Source: a virus
DNA: 29,190 nt
IMG/VR virus record: IMGVR_UViG_3300019758_000022
Span: 1-29,190 of that record
Strand: one strand, 5' to 3'
The position numbers were made by a program, and so were the translations under genes. This document shows, in pieces, positions 6,060 to 14,980 of the stretch (its first letter is position 1; every line of letters begins with the position of its first letter). The notes under the pieces are model-generated. The model worked only from the letters and a program-made list of their open reading frames with translations. It was not told where the DNA came from and did not search any database.

Positions 6060-7924
6060 TGAGTGAAACAACTTACGGATTCAATACACCGGAAAAATAT
6101 AACTATGACACAGCCACAGTAAAAGTAGATGGTGGTAGCGCGTCATTGAACCTGATCCCGTTACCAGGGCAAACATTCAGCGAGGACTATTCCTCAGATA
6201 CTGGATTCACATACGACAATGCGATGGTTGAGTTCTCTGGAGGAGAGGCTAGGCAAATCGACAATTACGACGGGTCAACTTTCGTTACTGACTTCTCTAA
6301 TGGTGTGAATGCCAACGCAGGGGAAGGCAACCTAGTAGGCACGCTCTCTGGTGGAGCGGTAATCGCTAACAGCATTTTAGACCTTACGCAGGCAGACTCT
6401 GCATTAATGTCATTCAACGCAACTGGAAAGATTAACGCCAATGTCGGATCTATCAGGTTTACATACATACCTGGTTACAACGATAGGCCAAACGGATTCA
6501 ATGCCAATATTTTAGAGTTTGAGAATACAATGGACAGTAATCTCAACTTTACAGCAATCAGAAACGATGTTCTGGGAAGGTTATCGGTAAACACTAGAGA
6601 CAACACTGGGGCAAATATTCAGCCCGAGAACACTGTATTCGACACATTCTCATTTGTGTTGGGCCAGAGTTACGATATCGTGTACACATGGGACTTCACA
6701 GCAGGCGACCATAGGCTGTTTATTGATGACGTTCAAATAGGCCCTACATTAACCCAGACTGGGACAAGATCAGACAACCTGACAGACGTTGGCTATTTTT
6801 CGCTAGGGTGGCAGTTTAAAAATCTAGCTTCATTCGATAAAGTAATGATTTTCCCTACTGCCAAATATTTGACTCCACCATTTGATGCTATTCCTATCGT
6901 TCCATATCGGTACGAGGAGAGTTGTATTGTTTCTCCACTTGAAACCGCTGGTGGATCTCCTGATGGTGTTCTTTTGTCAATTGAAGAGTGGACAGTGGTT
7001 GGCGACAATTCCCCTAGGTTCACGTTTAATTCATCTGCTGGCACACCATACTGGTATAACCATGTAACGATGGCGTGGGAGCTATCGGATACCACTTATG
7101 CACAATCAAATACCCCTGATGATTTAATCGCCCACCTAACAGAGTTCCCTTTTGAGGGAGGAACCACAGAGTTTAAGTATGGGGTTTCTTTTAGCGCTAG
7201 TAATACCCTTAGGAGCAGCATTGCGCAGTTGGACGTAGAGTATACTCATCAAGAATATTCAAAGACCCCGCAAGAAATAACAGTTAATAACTGTTGCAGA
7301 TTTTGGGCGAACGAAATGTTTAGCTTTTTGGCTGATGCGACATTTACAGCTACCGAGGACGTTAAGTTCATTATGCTGCTTAGTGGAACAAAATACTGGT
7401 ATGACGGTGCTGCATGGGTGCTAAGTAACGGCACAATTGCACAGGCAAATAGCGCGGCTGAAATAGCGGCCAACATAACTACACTGACAGACACTAGAAA
7501 GCAGATAGCATTTGAAGCACTCCTATACTCTTCTGATGGAATGGCAACACCTTTATTGAACAGCGTTTTTATGTCATACGACGAAGCTCTAGCGGACCCA
7601 TCAAGGCTGCCGAGGTTAGTTGATATCAATGGGTACATATATGACAACAATGGACCAATTGAAGGGCTTAAAATAGAAATTAGACCGTATAGAAGCGGCT
7701 TTAATAACCCTAACGATAACCTAGGCGGAGGAGTTTTCCACGCTTATGTTAAGAGGGAGCTTGGCACAACATTAGCCGATGGTTTCTTTTCCGGTGGGGC
7801 ATATCTACAGCCAGATGGAGATTTTTGGGAGTTTAAGGTTGGTACTCAGTGGTATAAGGGGCACTTACCAGACCAGGACGCAGTAGACTTTAACGAGCTA
7901 ACTCTAACGCTAATGGAGGACTAA
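6059..7924 (+). CDS. large structural protein with LamG-like and repeated domains (621 aa)
   Basis: Residues 20-80 contain two strand motifs (TATVKVDGGSASL and NAMVEFSGGEARQ). Residues about 80-270 look like a concanavalin/LamG jelly roll (GKINANVGSIRFTYIP, YDIVYTWDFTAGDHRLFIDD). Two repeats follow, about 314-397 and 425-510, sharing YWY...W.LS..T.AQ.N. The C-terminus (LVDINGYIYDNNGPIEGLKI) resembles a small Ig/carboxypeptidase-regulatory sandwich. Likely exposed virion decoration, whisker or neck appendage that binds sugars. Ends in TAATG with the next gene. Function inferred; the domain calls are by eye. Confidence 0.6.
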   Translation: MSETTYGFNTPEKYNYDTATVKVDGGSASLNLIPLPGQTFSEDYSSDTGFTYDNAMVEFSGGEARQIDNYDGSTFVTDFSNGVNANAGEGNLVGTLSGGAVIANSILDLTQADSALMSFNATGKINANVGSIRFTYIPGYNDRPNGFNANILEFENTMDSNLNFTAIRNDVLGRLSVNTRDNTGANIQPENTVFDTFSFVLGQSYDIVYTWDFTAGDHRLFIDDVQIGPTLTQTGTRSDNLTDVGYFSLGWQFKNLASFDKVMIFPTAKYLTPPFDAIPIVPYRYEESCIVSPLETAGGSPDGVLLSIEEWTVVGDNSPRFTFNSSAGTPYWYNHVTMAWELSDTTYAQSNTPDDLIAHLTEFPFEGGTTEFKYGVSFSASNTLRSSIAQLDVEYTHQEYSKTPQEITVNNCCRFWANEMFSFLADATFTATEDVKFIMLLSGTKYWYDGAAWVLSNGTIAQANSAAEIAANITTLTDTRKQIAFEALLYSSDGMATPLLNSVFMSYDEALADPSRLPRLVDINGYIYDNNGPIEGLKIEIRPYRSGFNNPNDNLGGGVFHAYVKRELGTTLADGFFSGGAYLQPDGDFWEFKVGTQWYKGHLPDQDAVDFNELTLTLMED

Positions 7925-9294
7925 TGGCACTACCAGCTTCAACAGCAGATAGAGAGAAGGCAAAGTTTGACCGCAATAATAACGTCAAGGTGGCGCTAGG
8001 AAATGAGCTAGGGGCAATTGATATCCAGAATCCGCTTCCGTGTGATGGCGATTCTATTTACGCCAAAGACATAGATGAGGATAATTCCGACCTTTTTGGT
8101 TTCGATGGCGAGATAACAGACTTTTTTACCAGTTTAACCTCTGTTAGTACGGATAGAGCTAGTGCAAACCCTAAAAGGCTTAAATTCTGGTTCAACAGAA
8201 CAATTTACAGCTCTGCCGTTGGGTTAGGCTGCAACGATCCAGTAGGCACATTCTCAAATGTTAAGCTTATCTTATTAGGGTCAGGCGAAGCGGTTAGGAG
8301 GGAGATAGACCTAAGCGCAGATAACACTAAATATACATCATTGCTGATTCAGTTCGAACCTTCTGCATTTAATGGGTTTATATTAGAGTTCTACACTGCT
8401 GATACAGTATGCCTATCTAACATAACAGCAAGAAAAGACGTCAAGGTAGACGCTCAACTTGAGGCGCAGAAGTCAGACGGAACAATGGTTCATATTAAAG
8501 CGTCCAACTCTGGAAATTTACAGATTCAAGATGCTGAAAGCGGTCTGGCAATAGCTAAGGGCGACGTGCAGGACACCACATTTATTCATAAATTCGGTGA
8601 CGCTCCAAACTTCGGTATAGCTGACGGGTTCGTGACGGTGTGGGACGGTGCTAACGGGGCTCTAAATACGCCAGTTGATTACGTTTATTCGGCAACGGCT
8701 GACATAGGGGAGGTTTCATCATCTTCTGCTGCTGATACCGGGCTCTTAGAAGTGCAAGGGCTAGATTCTAATTACAGCATTATTACCCAGACAGTAGCGC
8801 TAACTGGACAGGCTAAAGTTTCACTTCCTACGCCACTTATCAGAGTGTTTAGAGCTAAAAACGTAGGCTCAACAGATCTAGTCGGGCAGGTTTACGTTTA
8901 TGTTACTGGATCGGCCATAACTGGTGGGGTTCCTGCTGTAGCGAACAATGTTAGGGCGATAGTAAACAACGGCAATAATCAAACATTAATGGCAGTATTT
9001 ACAATACCTGCTGGATATACAGGGTATATGCGCGACTGGTACGCAGCCGCATCAGCCGCAAAGCGAGACAGCGTCCACCAAATAGAGCTAGTTGCAAGGC
9101 CTTTCGGGCAAGTGTTCCAGATGAAACACAAATCAAGTATTTCAATCACTGGCACCAGCTACATTCAGCACGTTTACAATGAACCAGAAGTATTTACAGA
9201 GAAAACAGATATAGAAATACACGCTAACACCGATCAGGCCGATGCTGGTGTGTCTGCTGGATTCGATATAGTATTAGTTAAAAACGAGGTTTAA
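7924..9294 (+). CDS. virion structural protein (456 aa)
   Basis: Beta-rich protein coupled by TAATG to the preceding structural gene. Residues 60-165 look like a jelly-roll-like domain (KRLKFWFNRTIYSS, SLLIQFEPSAFNGFILEFY). The C-terminal half (DAPNFGIADGFVTVWDG, NNGNNQTLMAVFTIPAGYTG, DIEIHANTDQADAGVSAGFDIVLVK) resembles a sandwich domain common in virion proteins of marine phages, by recollection. Gene position between capsid and tail terminator suggests neck or head appendage. No enzyme motif. Confidence 0.55.
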   Translation: MALPASTADREKAKFDRNNNVKVALGNELGAIDIQNPLPCDGDSIYAKDIDEDNSDLFGFDGEITDFFTSLTSVSTDRASANPKRLKFWFNRTIYSSAVGLGCNDPVGTFSNVKLILLGSGEAVRREIDLSADNTKYTSLLIQFEPSAFNGFILEFYTADTVCLSNITARKDVKVDAQLEAQKSDGTMVHIKASNSGNLQIQDAESGLAIAKGDVQDTTFIHKFGDAPNFGIADGFVTVWDGANGALNTPVDYVYSATADIGEVSSSSAADTGLLEVQGLDSNYSIITQTVALTGQAKVSLPTPLIRVFRAKNVGSTDLVGQVYVYVTGSAITGGVPAVANNVRAIVNNGNNQTLMAVFTIPAGYTGYMRDWYAAASAAKRDSVHQIELVARPFGQVFQMKHKSSISITGTSYIQHVYNEPEVFTEKTDIEIHANTDQADAGVSAGFDIVLVKNEV

Positions 9295-9295
9295 A

Positions 9296-10093
9296 ATGTT
9301 TATAGCACTTTCAAAGATTAGCGGTTCATTAGAAGATATCACAAGATATACGAAGAAATACGGAGAAGGCAGCAAGGAATTAACTGTCGCAAGCGGTGAT
9401 TGCATTTACCTAGGCACTAGAGTCAAGTTTAACCACGCTTTTATCAAACTGGACACTGTATCAGCTACGCCTATCGATCTTTCGGTAAAACTATGGTCAG
9501 GGAGCACATTCTCCGACGCTGCAAGGCTGACTGATGAAACTGACGGGCTAATTAATAGCGGGATTATTGAGTTTTCACCTAGCAGCAAGCAATCATGGGA
9601 CAACCAGGACAGCGAGCAAATTGCAGAGATCGAGTCAATCAAATACTACAACTTGTATTGGATGAAGCTTGAATTTGCATCTGCTGGGACGTTCACAATT
9701 GACTATATCGGGCATAAGTTTAGTAATGATTTTGACCTGTTTATTGAATGGCCACAGCTAAATAATGCTAACTTTCTGGCCTACTTCAACCAACCTGACT
9801 ATGAAGCTCAAAGCATCAAGGCTGCTGACCTAATCGAAAAAGACCTTATCAAGCAAGGGGTGGCCGAGTCTAACTTGCAGATCCTTGAATGGTCAGACCT
9901 CACACTAGCGAGCACATCAAAGGTAGCTGAGATTGTTTACGGCTCTTTCGGCAATGAATACGTGGACAATGTAGCAGCACTCAGAAAAGAGTATTCTGCT
10001 CGCATTTCTAGTGCCTATCCGATCGTTGACAACAACAACACTGGGATAAAAGAAACCAATAAATCAATCACGCAAGGGACTCTTTACCGATGA
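9296..10093 (+). CDS. putative head-tail adaptor with N-terminal beta domain (265 aa)
   Basis: Two parts are visible. Residues 1-145 are beta-rich and look like a jelly-roll or discoidin-type domain (FNHAFIKLDTVSATPIDLSVKLWSG, KYYNLYWMKLEFASAGTF). Residues 155-265 are helical (YEAQSIKAADLIEKDLIKQ, STSKVAEIVYGSFG, NVAALRKEYSARISSAYPI), as in DUF1320/gp15-like adaptors that bind the portal. Position just before the tail terminator supports a connector. Start has GAGG upstream; the stop overlaps the next gene by ATGA. Confidence 0.5.
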   Translation: MFIALSKISGSLEDITRYTKKYGEGSKELTVASGDCIYLGTRVKFNHAFIKLDTVSATPIDLSVKLWSGSTFSDAARLTDETDGLINSGIIEFSPSSKQSWDNQDSEQIAEIESIKYYNLYWMKLEFASAGTFTIDYIGHKFSNDFDLFIEWPQLNNANFLAYFNQPDYEAQSIKAADLIEKDLIKQGVAESNLQILEWSDLTLASTSKVAEIVYGSFGNEYVDNVAALRKEYSARISSAYPIVDNNNTGIKETNKSITQGTLYR

Positions 10094-10545
10094 ATATTGA
10101 CAACGTAATCACAGAAATTGAGTCTATCGCGACAAATGGCGGTAAATTGCTACTACCTAACCCGTATGAGCCTGAGCTTAATAGCGATATGTTTATAGAT
10201 AAAGGCTTTGGGGTAAACGTAGGCGCCGGCAGTTCAGATGAGGGATTCAGCTACAAGCAGCCATTTTACATGGTAAATAGAGAGCTAGGGCTAGTGTTCA
10301 CGGCTAAGATTATCGGCAATCCGCAATCTAGTGCTATTATTAAGCAGGCCGAGCAATCTATTAGGCAACAAGCTTTTGACCTATTTAAAGAAATCTATAA
10401 TAATACTACTATAGCGAAGTTTGTGACCTCGCTTAGTTTTAGCTCTGATGAATTAATATTTTTTGGTGGAGATAATGGCTATGAAAATATGGCCTTTACT
10501 CTTAACGTAAACTTTCTTATCCGCGAAGCCGTAACAGGCTGCTAG
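10090..10545 (+). CDS. putative tail terminator (151 aa)
   Basis: Size and place, directly before the tail tube gene, match lambda gpU / HK97 gp10-type tail terminators that cap the tail tube and join it to the head. Layout is helix (IDNVITEIESIATNG), a long loop, strand (LGLVFTAKIIGN), helix (IIKQAEQSIRQQAFDLFKEI) and C-terminal strands. No signature motif is definitive. Starts at ATGA with the preceding gene. Confidence 0.5.
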   Translation: MNIDNVITEIESIATNGGKLLLPNPYEPELNSDMFIDKGFGVNVGAGSSDEGFSYKQPFYMVNRELGLVFTAKIIGNPQSSAIIKQAEQSIRQQAFDLFKEIYNNTTIAKFVTSLSFSSDELIFFGGDNGYENMAFTLNVNFLIREAVTGC

Positions 10546-10582
10546 CTCTGACAAGCCAGTATAAGAAATCAGGAGAAAAAAC

Positions 10583-11425
10583 ATGGCAATGAAAAACCCA
10601 GATCAATTTTTTGGAATCTGTAGAGCGGTGCTCTACGACGTAAATACGAGAGAATTCTTTGGACCACCTATTAGAGTTCTTCAATCATCTTCATTCAGCT
10701 CTGACAGAGAGCTTATTGAAAACGCTGGCGGCTGTTCAGCTTTCCCTTATTCTATCGCTGCTGGTAGATCAAGCTCAGAAGGGAGCCTAGCTTTTACAGA
10801 GCTATCACCTTGGATGCTCTCTAAGATCGCTGGCGGTACAGTTGTTATTAACGGGGCTGAGTCTGGCGGGAACGTCGAGGCTCTTGCTGATGTTGTCGGG
10901 ACTTCAATCTCTGATGCGGCTGAAGGCCTAACGGTAGCAGTTGAGGCAGGGCTAGAGTCAGAACTTAAGTTCGGGCAATACAGAGTTATCGCAAAGACAG
11001 CTACAACAGTAGACGTTTTTTGTGCAACTAGCTCACTAGACGATACAATGGTTGTTGCGACTGATCTTGACGTAAGTCTAGACGCTTCTGTTGTAGGATT
11101 TGGAGTAGAGCTATTGGCTAACGGAACAACTGCTTTAGTAGTTGGCGACGTTGCAGTATTCGATGTTAGACCAATCAACGCGGGATCAAGCATCTCTGTT
11201 GTAGGTAGTTCAAGTGCAGTAATTCCTGAGGTTGGAATTCTGCTCTATGCTCCTAATCAAGACGGAAACCTTTTAGAGGTAGACGTTTACAGAGCTAAAT
11301 TTGCAGGGCTTCCGATGAATATGACCTCTAACGAATATATGGCGTTTGAAGCATCATTCAAGGCATTTTACGATTCTACTAGAGACGGAACATTCTCAAC
11401 CAAGATTGTAAACGGCGCAAGCTAA
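10583..11425 (+). CDS. major tail tube protein (280 aa)
   Basis: Preceded by a strong AGGAGAAAAAAC site and followed by its own terminator, as expected for an abundant tail protein. The beta-rich sequence has the tube-protein pattern: N-terminal FFGICRAVLYDVNT, a GGCSAFPYSIAAGRSSSEGSLAF strand pair, a central inserted domain (about residues 100-205) and C-terminal LEVDVYRAKFAGLPMNM with KAFYDSTRDGTFSTKI. The next gene is the frameshifted chaperone, the usual siphovirus order. Confidence 0.75.
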   Translation: MAMKNPDQFFGICRAVLYDVNTREFFGPPIRVLQSSSFSSDRELIENAGGCSAFPYSIAAGRSSSEGSLAFTELSPWMLSKIAGGTVVINGAESGGNVEALADVVGTSISDAAEGLTVAVEAGLESELKFGQYRVIAKTATTVDVFCATSSLDDTMVVATDLDVSLDASVVGFGVELLANGTTALVVGDVAVFDVRPINAGSSISVVGSSSAVIPEVGILLYAPNQDGNLLEVDVYRAKFAGLPMNMTSNEYMAFEASFKAFYDSTRDGTFSTKIVNGAS

Positions 11426-11438
11426 TTAGATTAACAAT

Positions 11439-11460
11439 GGGGGCTTCGGCCCTCTTTCTT
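11439..11460 (+). terminator. terminator after the tail tube gene
   Basis: GGGGGC TTCG GCCCTC (11439-11454) is followed by TTTCTT. Same core as the hairpins at 5777 and 20277. It separates the abundant tail tube message from the chaperone genes and is probably partial. Confidence 0.75.
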
Positions 11461-11471
11461 GCAGGTGGCTA

Positions 11472-11900
11472 ATGGAAAAATATTTCTGCAACATAAACGG
11501 TGAGGTTTTGGAATTCAGAGGGCTAACGCTGCTCGACGAAATTAGAATCCAAGAACTTATGCCTGACTATATGGACAAATCTTTATCCAATAGCCTCGAT
11601 ATGGCGTCTGTGTGCAAGACTATGGCAATGGTATACGTAGGTGGGGCACTCAATCCAGTGGCGCATGGGGATAGTGTTTTGCAGCCGTGGGAAGTATTGG
11701 CAAGCAAAATCACCTCAGAAGAAGATAGCGCAAGGCTAGTTAATACATATTCGGCTGTGTGCCGTGGGTCTAGGCCAGTCGATGACGCCGACGATATAGC
11801 TCAAAAAAAAAAGGCAGTGGCGAGAAGGTTGAAGAAAATCTTTTTTGGCTCGTTCCTTTTTTCAGCAGGAATTTTGGTTGGCAGCCTTCTGAAACCTTAG
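11472..11900 (+). CDS. tail assembly chaperone, G form (142 aa)
   Basis: Zero-frame product upstream of the tape measure gene, in the place of lambda gpG. The N-terminus (MEKYFCNINGEVLEFRGLTL) and helical core fit such chaperones, which hold the tape measure during tail assembly. The zero-frame C-terminus after the A10 run (VARRLKKIFFGSFLFSAGIL) is basic then hydrophobic, and is probably the less structured tail of the unshifted product. Confidence 0.7.
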   Translation: MEKYFCNINGEVLEFRGLTLLDEIRIQELMPDYMDKSLSNSLDMASVCKTMAMVYVGGALNPVAHGDSVLQPWEVLASKITSEEDSARLVNTYSAVCRGSRPVDDADDIAQKKKAVARRLKKIFFGSFLFSAGILVGSLLKP

Positions 11901-12028
11901 GGTTATCGCTAAAAATGATCGGCAGTATGCTTGACCACCAGGAGCCGCCAAAGGCTCAAAGTGCCGACTTAACAGAGGCGCAAGATGCGGCCATACTAAA
12001 GGCAATGGGAGCACATAGAAATGGCTGA
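11472..12028 (+). CDS. tail assembly chaperone, GT frameshift fusion (about 185 aa)
   Basis: A -1 shift on the ten-A run at 11803-11812 leaves the zero frame and enters an open frame that continues KGSGEKVEENLFWLV, passes the zero-frame stop at 11898, and runs to TGA at 12026-12028. The added T part contains FGWQPSETLGLSLKMIGSML and a helical KAQSADLTEAQDAAILKAM. It has no other credible start and ends 7 bases inside the tape measure gene. This is the conserved G/GT arrangement of siphoviruses; only the exact slip position is inferred. Confidence 0.75.
11803..11813 (+). other. programmed -1 frameshift slippery site
   Basis: Ten A then G. In zero frame the codons are CAA AAA AAA AAG. The -1 frame is open on both sides as AAA AAA AAA GGC. 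Runs of A ending in G are efficient -1 slippery sites, since lysine tRNA re-pairs fully after slipping. Confidence 0.75.
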
Positions 12029-14171
12029 TACAGTAAACATAAATTTAGACGTTGACACAAAAAAAGCGCAAGCAAATGTTGCGGCTTTTCAAGGCAAAAT
12101 AGTAAACGCATCCGACTCGGCAAAGTCGCTAAAGATGAGCCTAACAGGGGCTTTCGCTGCCGTCACTGGCGGTAATATAGCGGCGAGAATAATCGGTTCG
12201 CTAGCGCAATCTTTCCGAGAGTCGTTCACCGAGGCGATAAAGTTCGAAACGGCGATAAAAGAGATCAACACTCTTCTTCCGCGTACAGCGCAGCTCACTG
12301 ATAGCCTAGTGCAGGAGCTGACCGACCTATCGGTCCAGTACGGGACAACTCAAACACAACAAGCTAAATCTTATTACCAGGTCGTTTCTGCCGGCATAAC
12401 AGACACGTCGCAGGCGTTAAAGGTTTTAACAGCGGCCAATACACTTGCCGTTGGTGGTGTTGGTGACGTAGAGACAGCAATCTTAGGTATAACGAAAGTT
12501 CTAAACAACTACGGTGGCGCAGCTGGTTCTGCTGCTGATATATCTGACGTTTTGTTTACTGCTGTAAAGAACGGGCAGACCAGAATCGATGAGTTCGCTG
12601 GCGAGTTGCCAAAGGTTCTATCTATATCTGAACAGCTTGGCGTTTCATTCGAGGACACGGCAGCCGCACTAACGACTCTCACGAATAGAAGTGAAAACAC
12701 GTCGGTTGCAGCGACCGAACTTAGGGCGCTACTTGCATCTCTTGTTAAAAACCAAGACGATCTGAGTAAGGTCACTGACGCTAATGGGAAGTCCTTCTCT
12801 ATCGCGCAGCTAAGAGTAAAGGGGCTGGTAAAGTTCCTTAACGATCTAAAGGTTGCTACTGGTAGCACTGAGGGGTTACAGGCGGCTCTAGGTGGAAGAA
12901 TCCAGTCTCTAAATGCTGTCTTAAAGCTATCATCTGGTGGGTTCAAATCATTATCGAACAACATAAAGGAATTTAATAATGCATCTGGGGCAGCAGAAAC
13001 GGCAGCAGCAAGGATTCAGGACTCGTTCGAGAAAAAGGTAGAAAGGGCAACATCAGCGGTAAGCCGGACATTCACCGGTATGCTTAAGATCGTAACGCCT
13101 GGGCTGGGGAAGCTTGCCGACGGCGTAGCGAACTTGCTAACTCCAAACCAAAACGAAAACGCTCTTGCCGACGAGTTAAAGAAAATAACTACTGCATACG
13201 ATGAGGCTAAAAAGAAGGCTGACTCTTTTGCATCGAGCAGGACGCAAGGCGAGGCAGATCCTTTTGTGGTTCAGCTTAGGGCCGAAACGCTTGCACTTGA
13301 AGTCCAAAAGAACGCTATAGAGGCACTTGTGGCCTCGGAGAAAAAGCTAAAGGCAGAAAAGGCGAAGCCGACTGTCACTGGGTCAACTGACGAGCAAATA
13401 AAAGAGAACCAGGAAAAGCAAAAGCGAGAGCAAGAATTTCTCGAAGCAAAGGCAGCTCTTACGGAAAAGTATGAGGACCAGAGTGCCGAAAAGAGAGTCG
13501 AGAGGCTTGAGAAAATAAGAACTCAAGAAATAGAGAATAGAGAAGCCGACATTATCGCAAAAGCAGAAGAGCTTGAGCGTAGCGGCAAGCACGAAGAGGC
13601 TTTATTTTTGCTAAAAGACCTTAGACTAAAGAGGGAGGCGAGGCTTCAAAAGCAGTCTCTTGTATTAGAGCAGCGCACGTCTAAAGCAAGGGTAGACATA
13701 GCGTCGGCATCAGCTAACCTTATAGCCGCTGTTTCTGCTGATGGGTCAAAGGCTGCGTTTGTTGCTCAAAAGGCCGCTGCTATAGCCCAAGCTGTGGTTG
13801 CAACTAACCTCGCTGCTACTCAAGCTCTGGCCACCCCACCAGCGCCAAACTTGCCTTTGGCAACTCTCGCGAAAGTAGCAGGCGGGATAAATATTGCTGC
13901 TATCGCCGCGACTGGGATAAAGGGATTCGCTGACGGCGGGATCATTCCAGACGGTGACGATAGAGTAATCGGCGTAAGAAAGCGTGAGATGGTTTTAACC
14001 GAACAGGACCAACAGTCATTGCTAGATATGATTAGAGGCGAGGGCGGTGGATCTGGTGGGTCGGCTACCGATGTAAATATTAACTTAAATGCTGGTATTT
14101 TTACTGACGCACTAGAGATAGAAGTCGTAAAGAGAGACAGAGAAAACAGAACACCACTGGCGGTAAGATAA
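12021..14171 (+). CDS. tape measure protein (716 aa)
   Basis: Sets tail length and passes into the host membrane during DNA delivery. The first 350 residues match the TP901/TIGR01760 core style: ATELRALLASLVK, QVVSAGITDTSQALKVLTAAN, GVGDVETAILGITKVLNNYG, GELPKVLSISEQLGVSFEDT. Residues about 380-560 are charged coiled coil. The C-terminus holds an Ala-rich hydrophobic helix pair (560-640) and the usual GFADGGIIPDGDDRVIG turn. At about 0.15 nm per residue a tail near 100 nm is expected. ATG overlaps the chaperone stop; the stop overlaps the next ATG as TAATG. Confidence 0.9.
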   Translation: MADTVNINLDVDTKKAQANVAAFQGKIVNASDSAKSLKMSLTGAFAAVTGGNIAARIIGSLAQSFRESFTEAIKFETAIKEINTLLPRTAQLTDSLVQELTDLSVQYGTTQTQQAKSYYQVVSAGITDTSQALKVLTAANTLAVGGVGDVETAILGITKVLNNYGGAAGSAADISDVLFTAVKNGQTRIDEFAGELPKVLSISEQLGVSFEDTAAALTTLTNRSENTSVAATELRALLASLVKNQDDLSKVTDANGKSFSIAQLRVKGLVKFLNDLKVATGSTEGLQAALGGRIQSLNAVLKLSSGGFKSLSNNIKEFNNASGAAETAAARIQDSFEKKVERATSAVSRTFTGMLKIVTPGLGKLADGVANLLTPNQNENALADELKKITTAYDEAKKKADSFASSRTQGEADPFVVQLRAETLALEVQKNAIEALVASEKKLKAEKAKPTVTGSTDEQIKENQEKQKREQEFLEAKAALTEKYEDQSAEKRVERLEKIRTQEIENREADIIAKAEELERSGKHEEALFLLKDLRLKREARLQKQSLVLEQRTSKARVDIASASANLIAAVSADGSKAAFVAQKAAAIAQAVVATNLAATQALATPPAPNLPLATLAKVAGGINIAAIAATGIKGFADGGIIPDGDDRVIGVRKREMVLTEQDQQSLLDMIRGEGGGSGGSATDVNINLNAGIFTDALEIEVVKRDRENRTPLAVR

Positions 14172-14980
14172 TGGCACAACAAATAAGATTCTTTGAAATA
14201 CCTGCGAGCGATTACAGCTTTCCAAACTTCTCGTTTACGATAACTGATACTCTAGCGGATGATAACGGTCAGATAATCGCTGATTTTATGAGAAACAGAA
14301 ACCTTACTAGCTCTTGGATTACTACTGGGTCGGCTGACTCAAATAATACTGAGGTTTTAGCTGACTTCGGTGACGCTCAAGACCTAACAAGCATTTTCCT
14401 AGTTAAGCATAACCTTAAGGATTTTACGCTAGAGTATTTTAACGGTACAGCGTGGATAAACTTTTCAACTATAACAGGTAATGCGCTAGAAACAACTGAG
14501 CATAAATTGCCTACTGGCGTTAGCGTTTACAAAGTTCGGCTTACAATCACAGGGACAATGGTTCCAGATGATGACAAGCGAATCACTCAATTTTTAGGCA
14601 CAAGAGAGATAGGCCAGCTAGAGTCTTACCCTGAGATTACTAGAATGAACCACGCTCAAGGCATAAGAAACAACACCATGCTATCGGGGAAGCACAATAT
14701 CTCTAATAGTGTTGGGTCCACCTCATTTACCCTAGGAGTGAAGGTCAACGAGAGCCAAGCAGACGTTGATTTGTTTGAAAGCTTCTACTACACATACAGA
14801 AGAGGCGTAATGGTTTACCTTAATGGAGGCGACCAGGACCAGTTTAGACTAAAGCTAAGAGGGTATAGGCTAGAGGACTTCTATGTTGTGAAGCCTGCAA
14901 AGGATTATCGGGATGACCTCTACAAATCGCTATATCAATCAGGTGTAAAGCAGGCTTTTGAATTTCAAGAGGTGGTGTAA
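14171..14980 (+). CDS. distal tail protein candidate (269 aa)
   Basis: First gene after the tape measure, where distal tail or minor tail proteins lie. Residues 35-130 look like a discoidin/galactose-binding sandwich (TEVLADFGDAQDLTSIFLVKHN, FTLEYFNGTAWINFSTITG). The second half (TSFTLGVKVNESQADVDLFESFYY, DQFRLKLRGYRLEDFYV) resembles a belt-like beta domain. TAATG at both ends. The role is inferred from order and fold type, not from a signature. Confidence 0.55.
   Translation: MAQQIRFFEIPASDYSFPNFSFTITDTLADDNGQIIADFMRNRNLTSSWITTGSADSNNTEVLADFGDAQDLTSIFLVKHNLKDFTLEYFNGTAWINFSTITGNALETTEHKLPTGVSVYKVRLTITGTMVPDDDKRITQFLGTREIGQLESYPEITRMNHAQGIRNNTMLSGKHNISNSVGSTSFTLGVKVNESQADVDLFESFYYTYRRGVMVYLNGGDQDQFRLKLRGYRLEDFYVVKPAKDYRDDLYKSLYQSGVKQAFEFQEVV

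Noticed and set aside
10583-11425. Contractile-tail (myovirus) interpretation
   Set aside because: Only a tube-type gene is present; there is no sheath gene and the chaperone/tape measure order is that of siphoviruses.
11803-11812. A10 run as a sequencing error breaking one gene
   Set aside because: Both frames make sense for the conserved G/GT chaperone arrangement, and the zero frame ends where expected.
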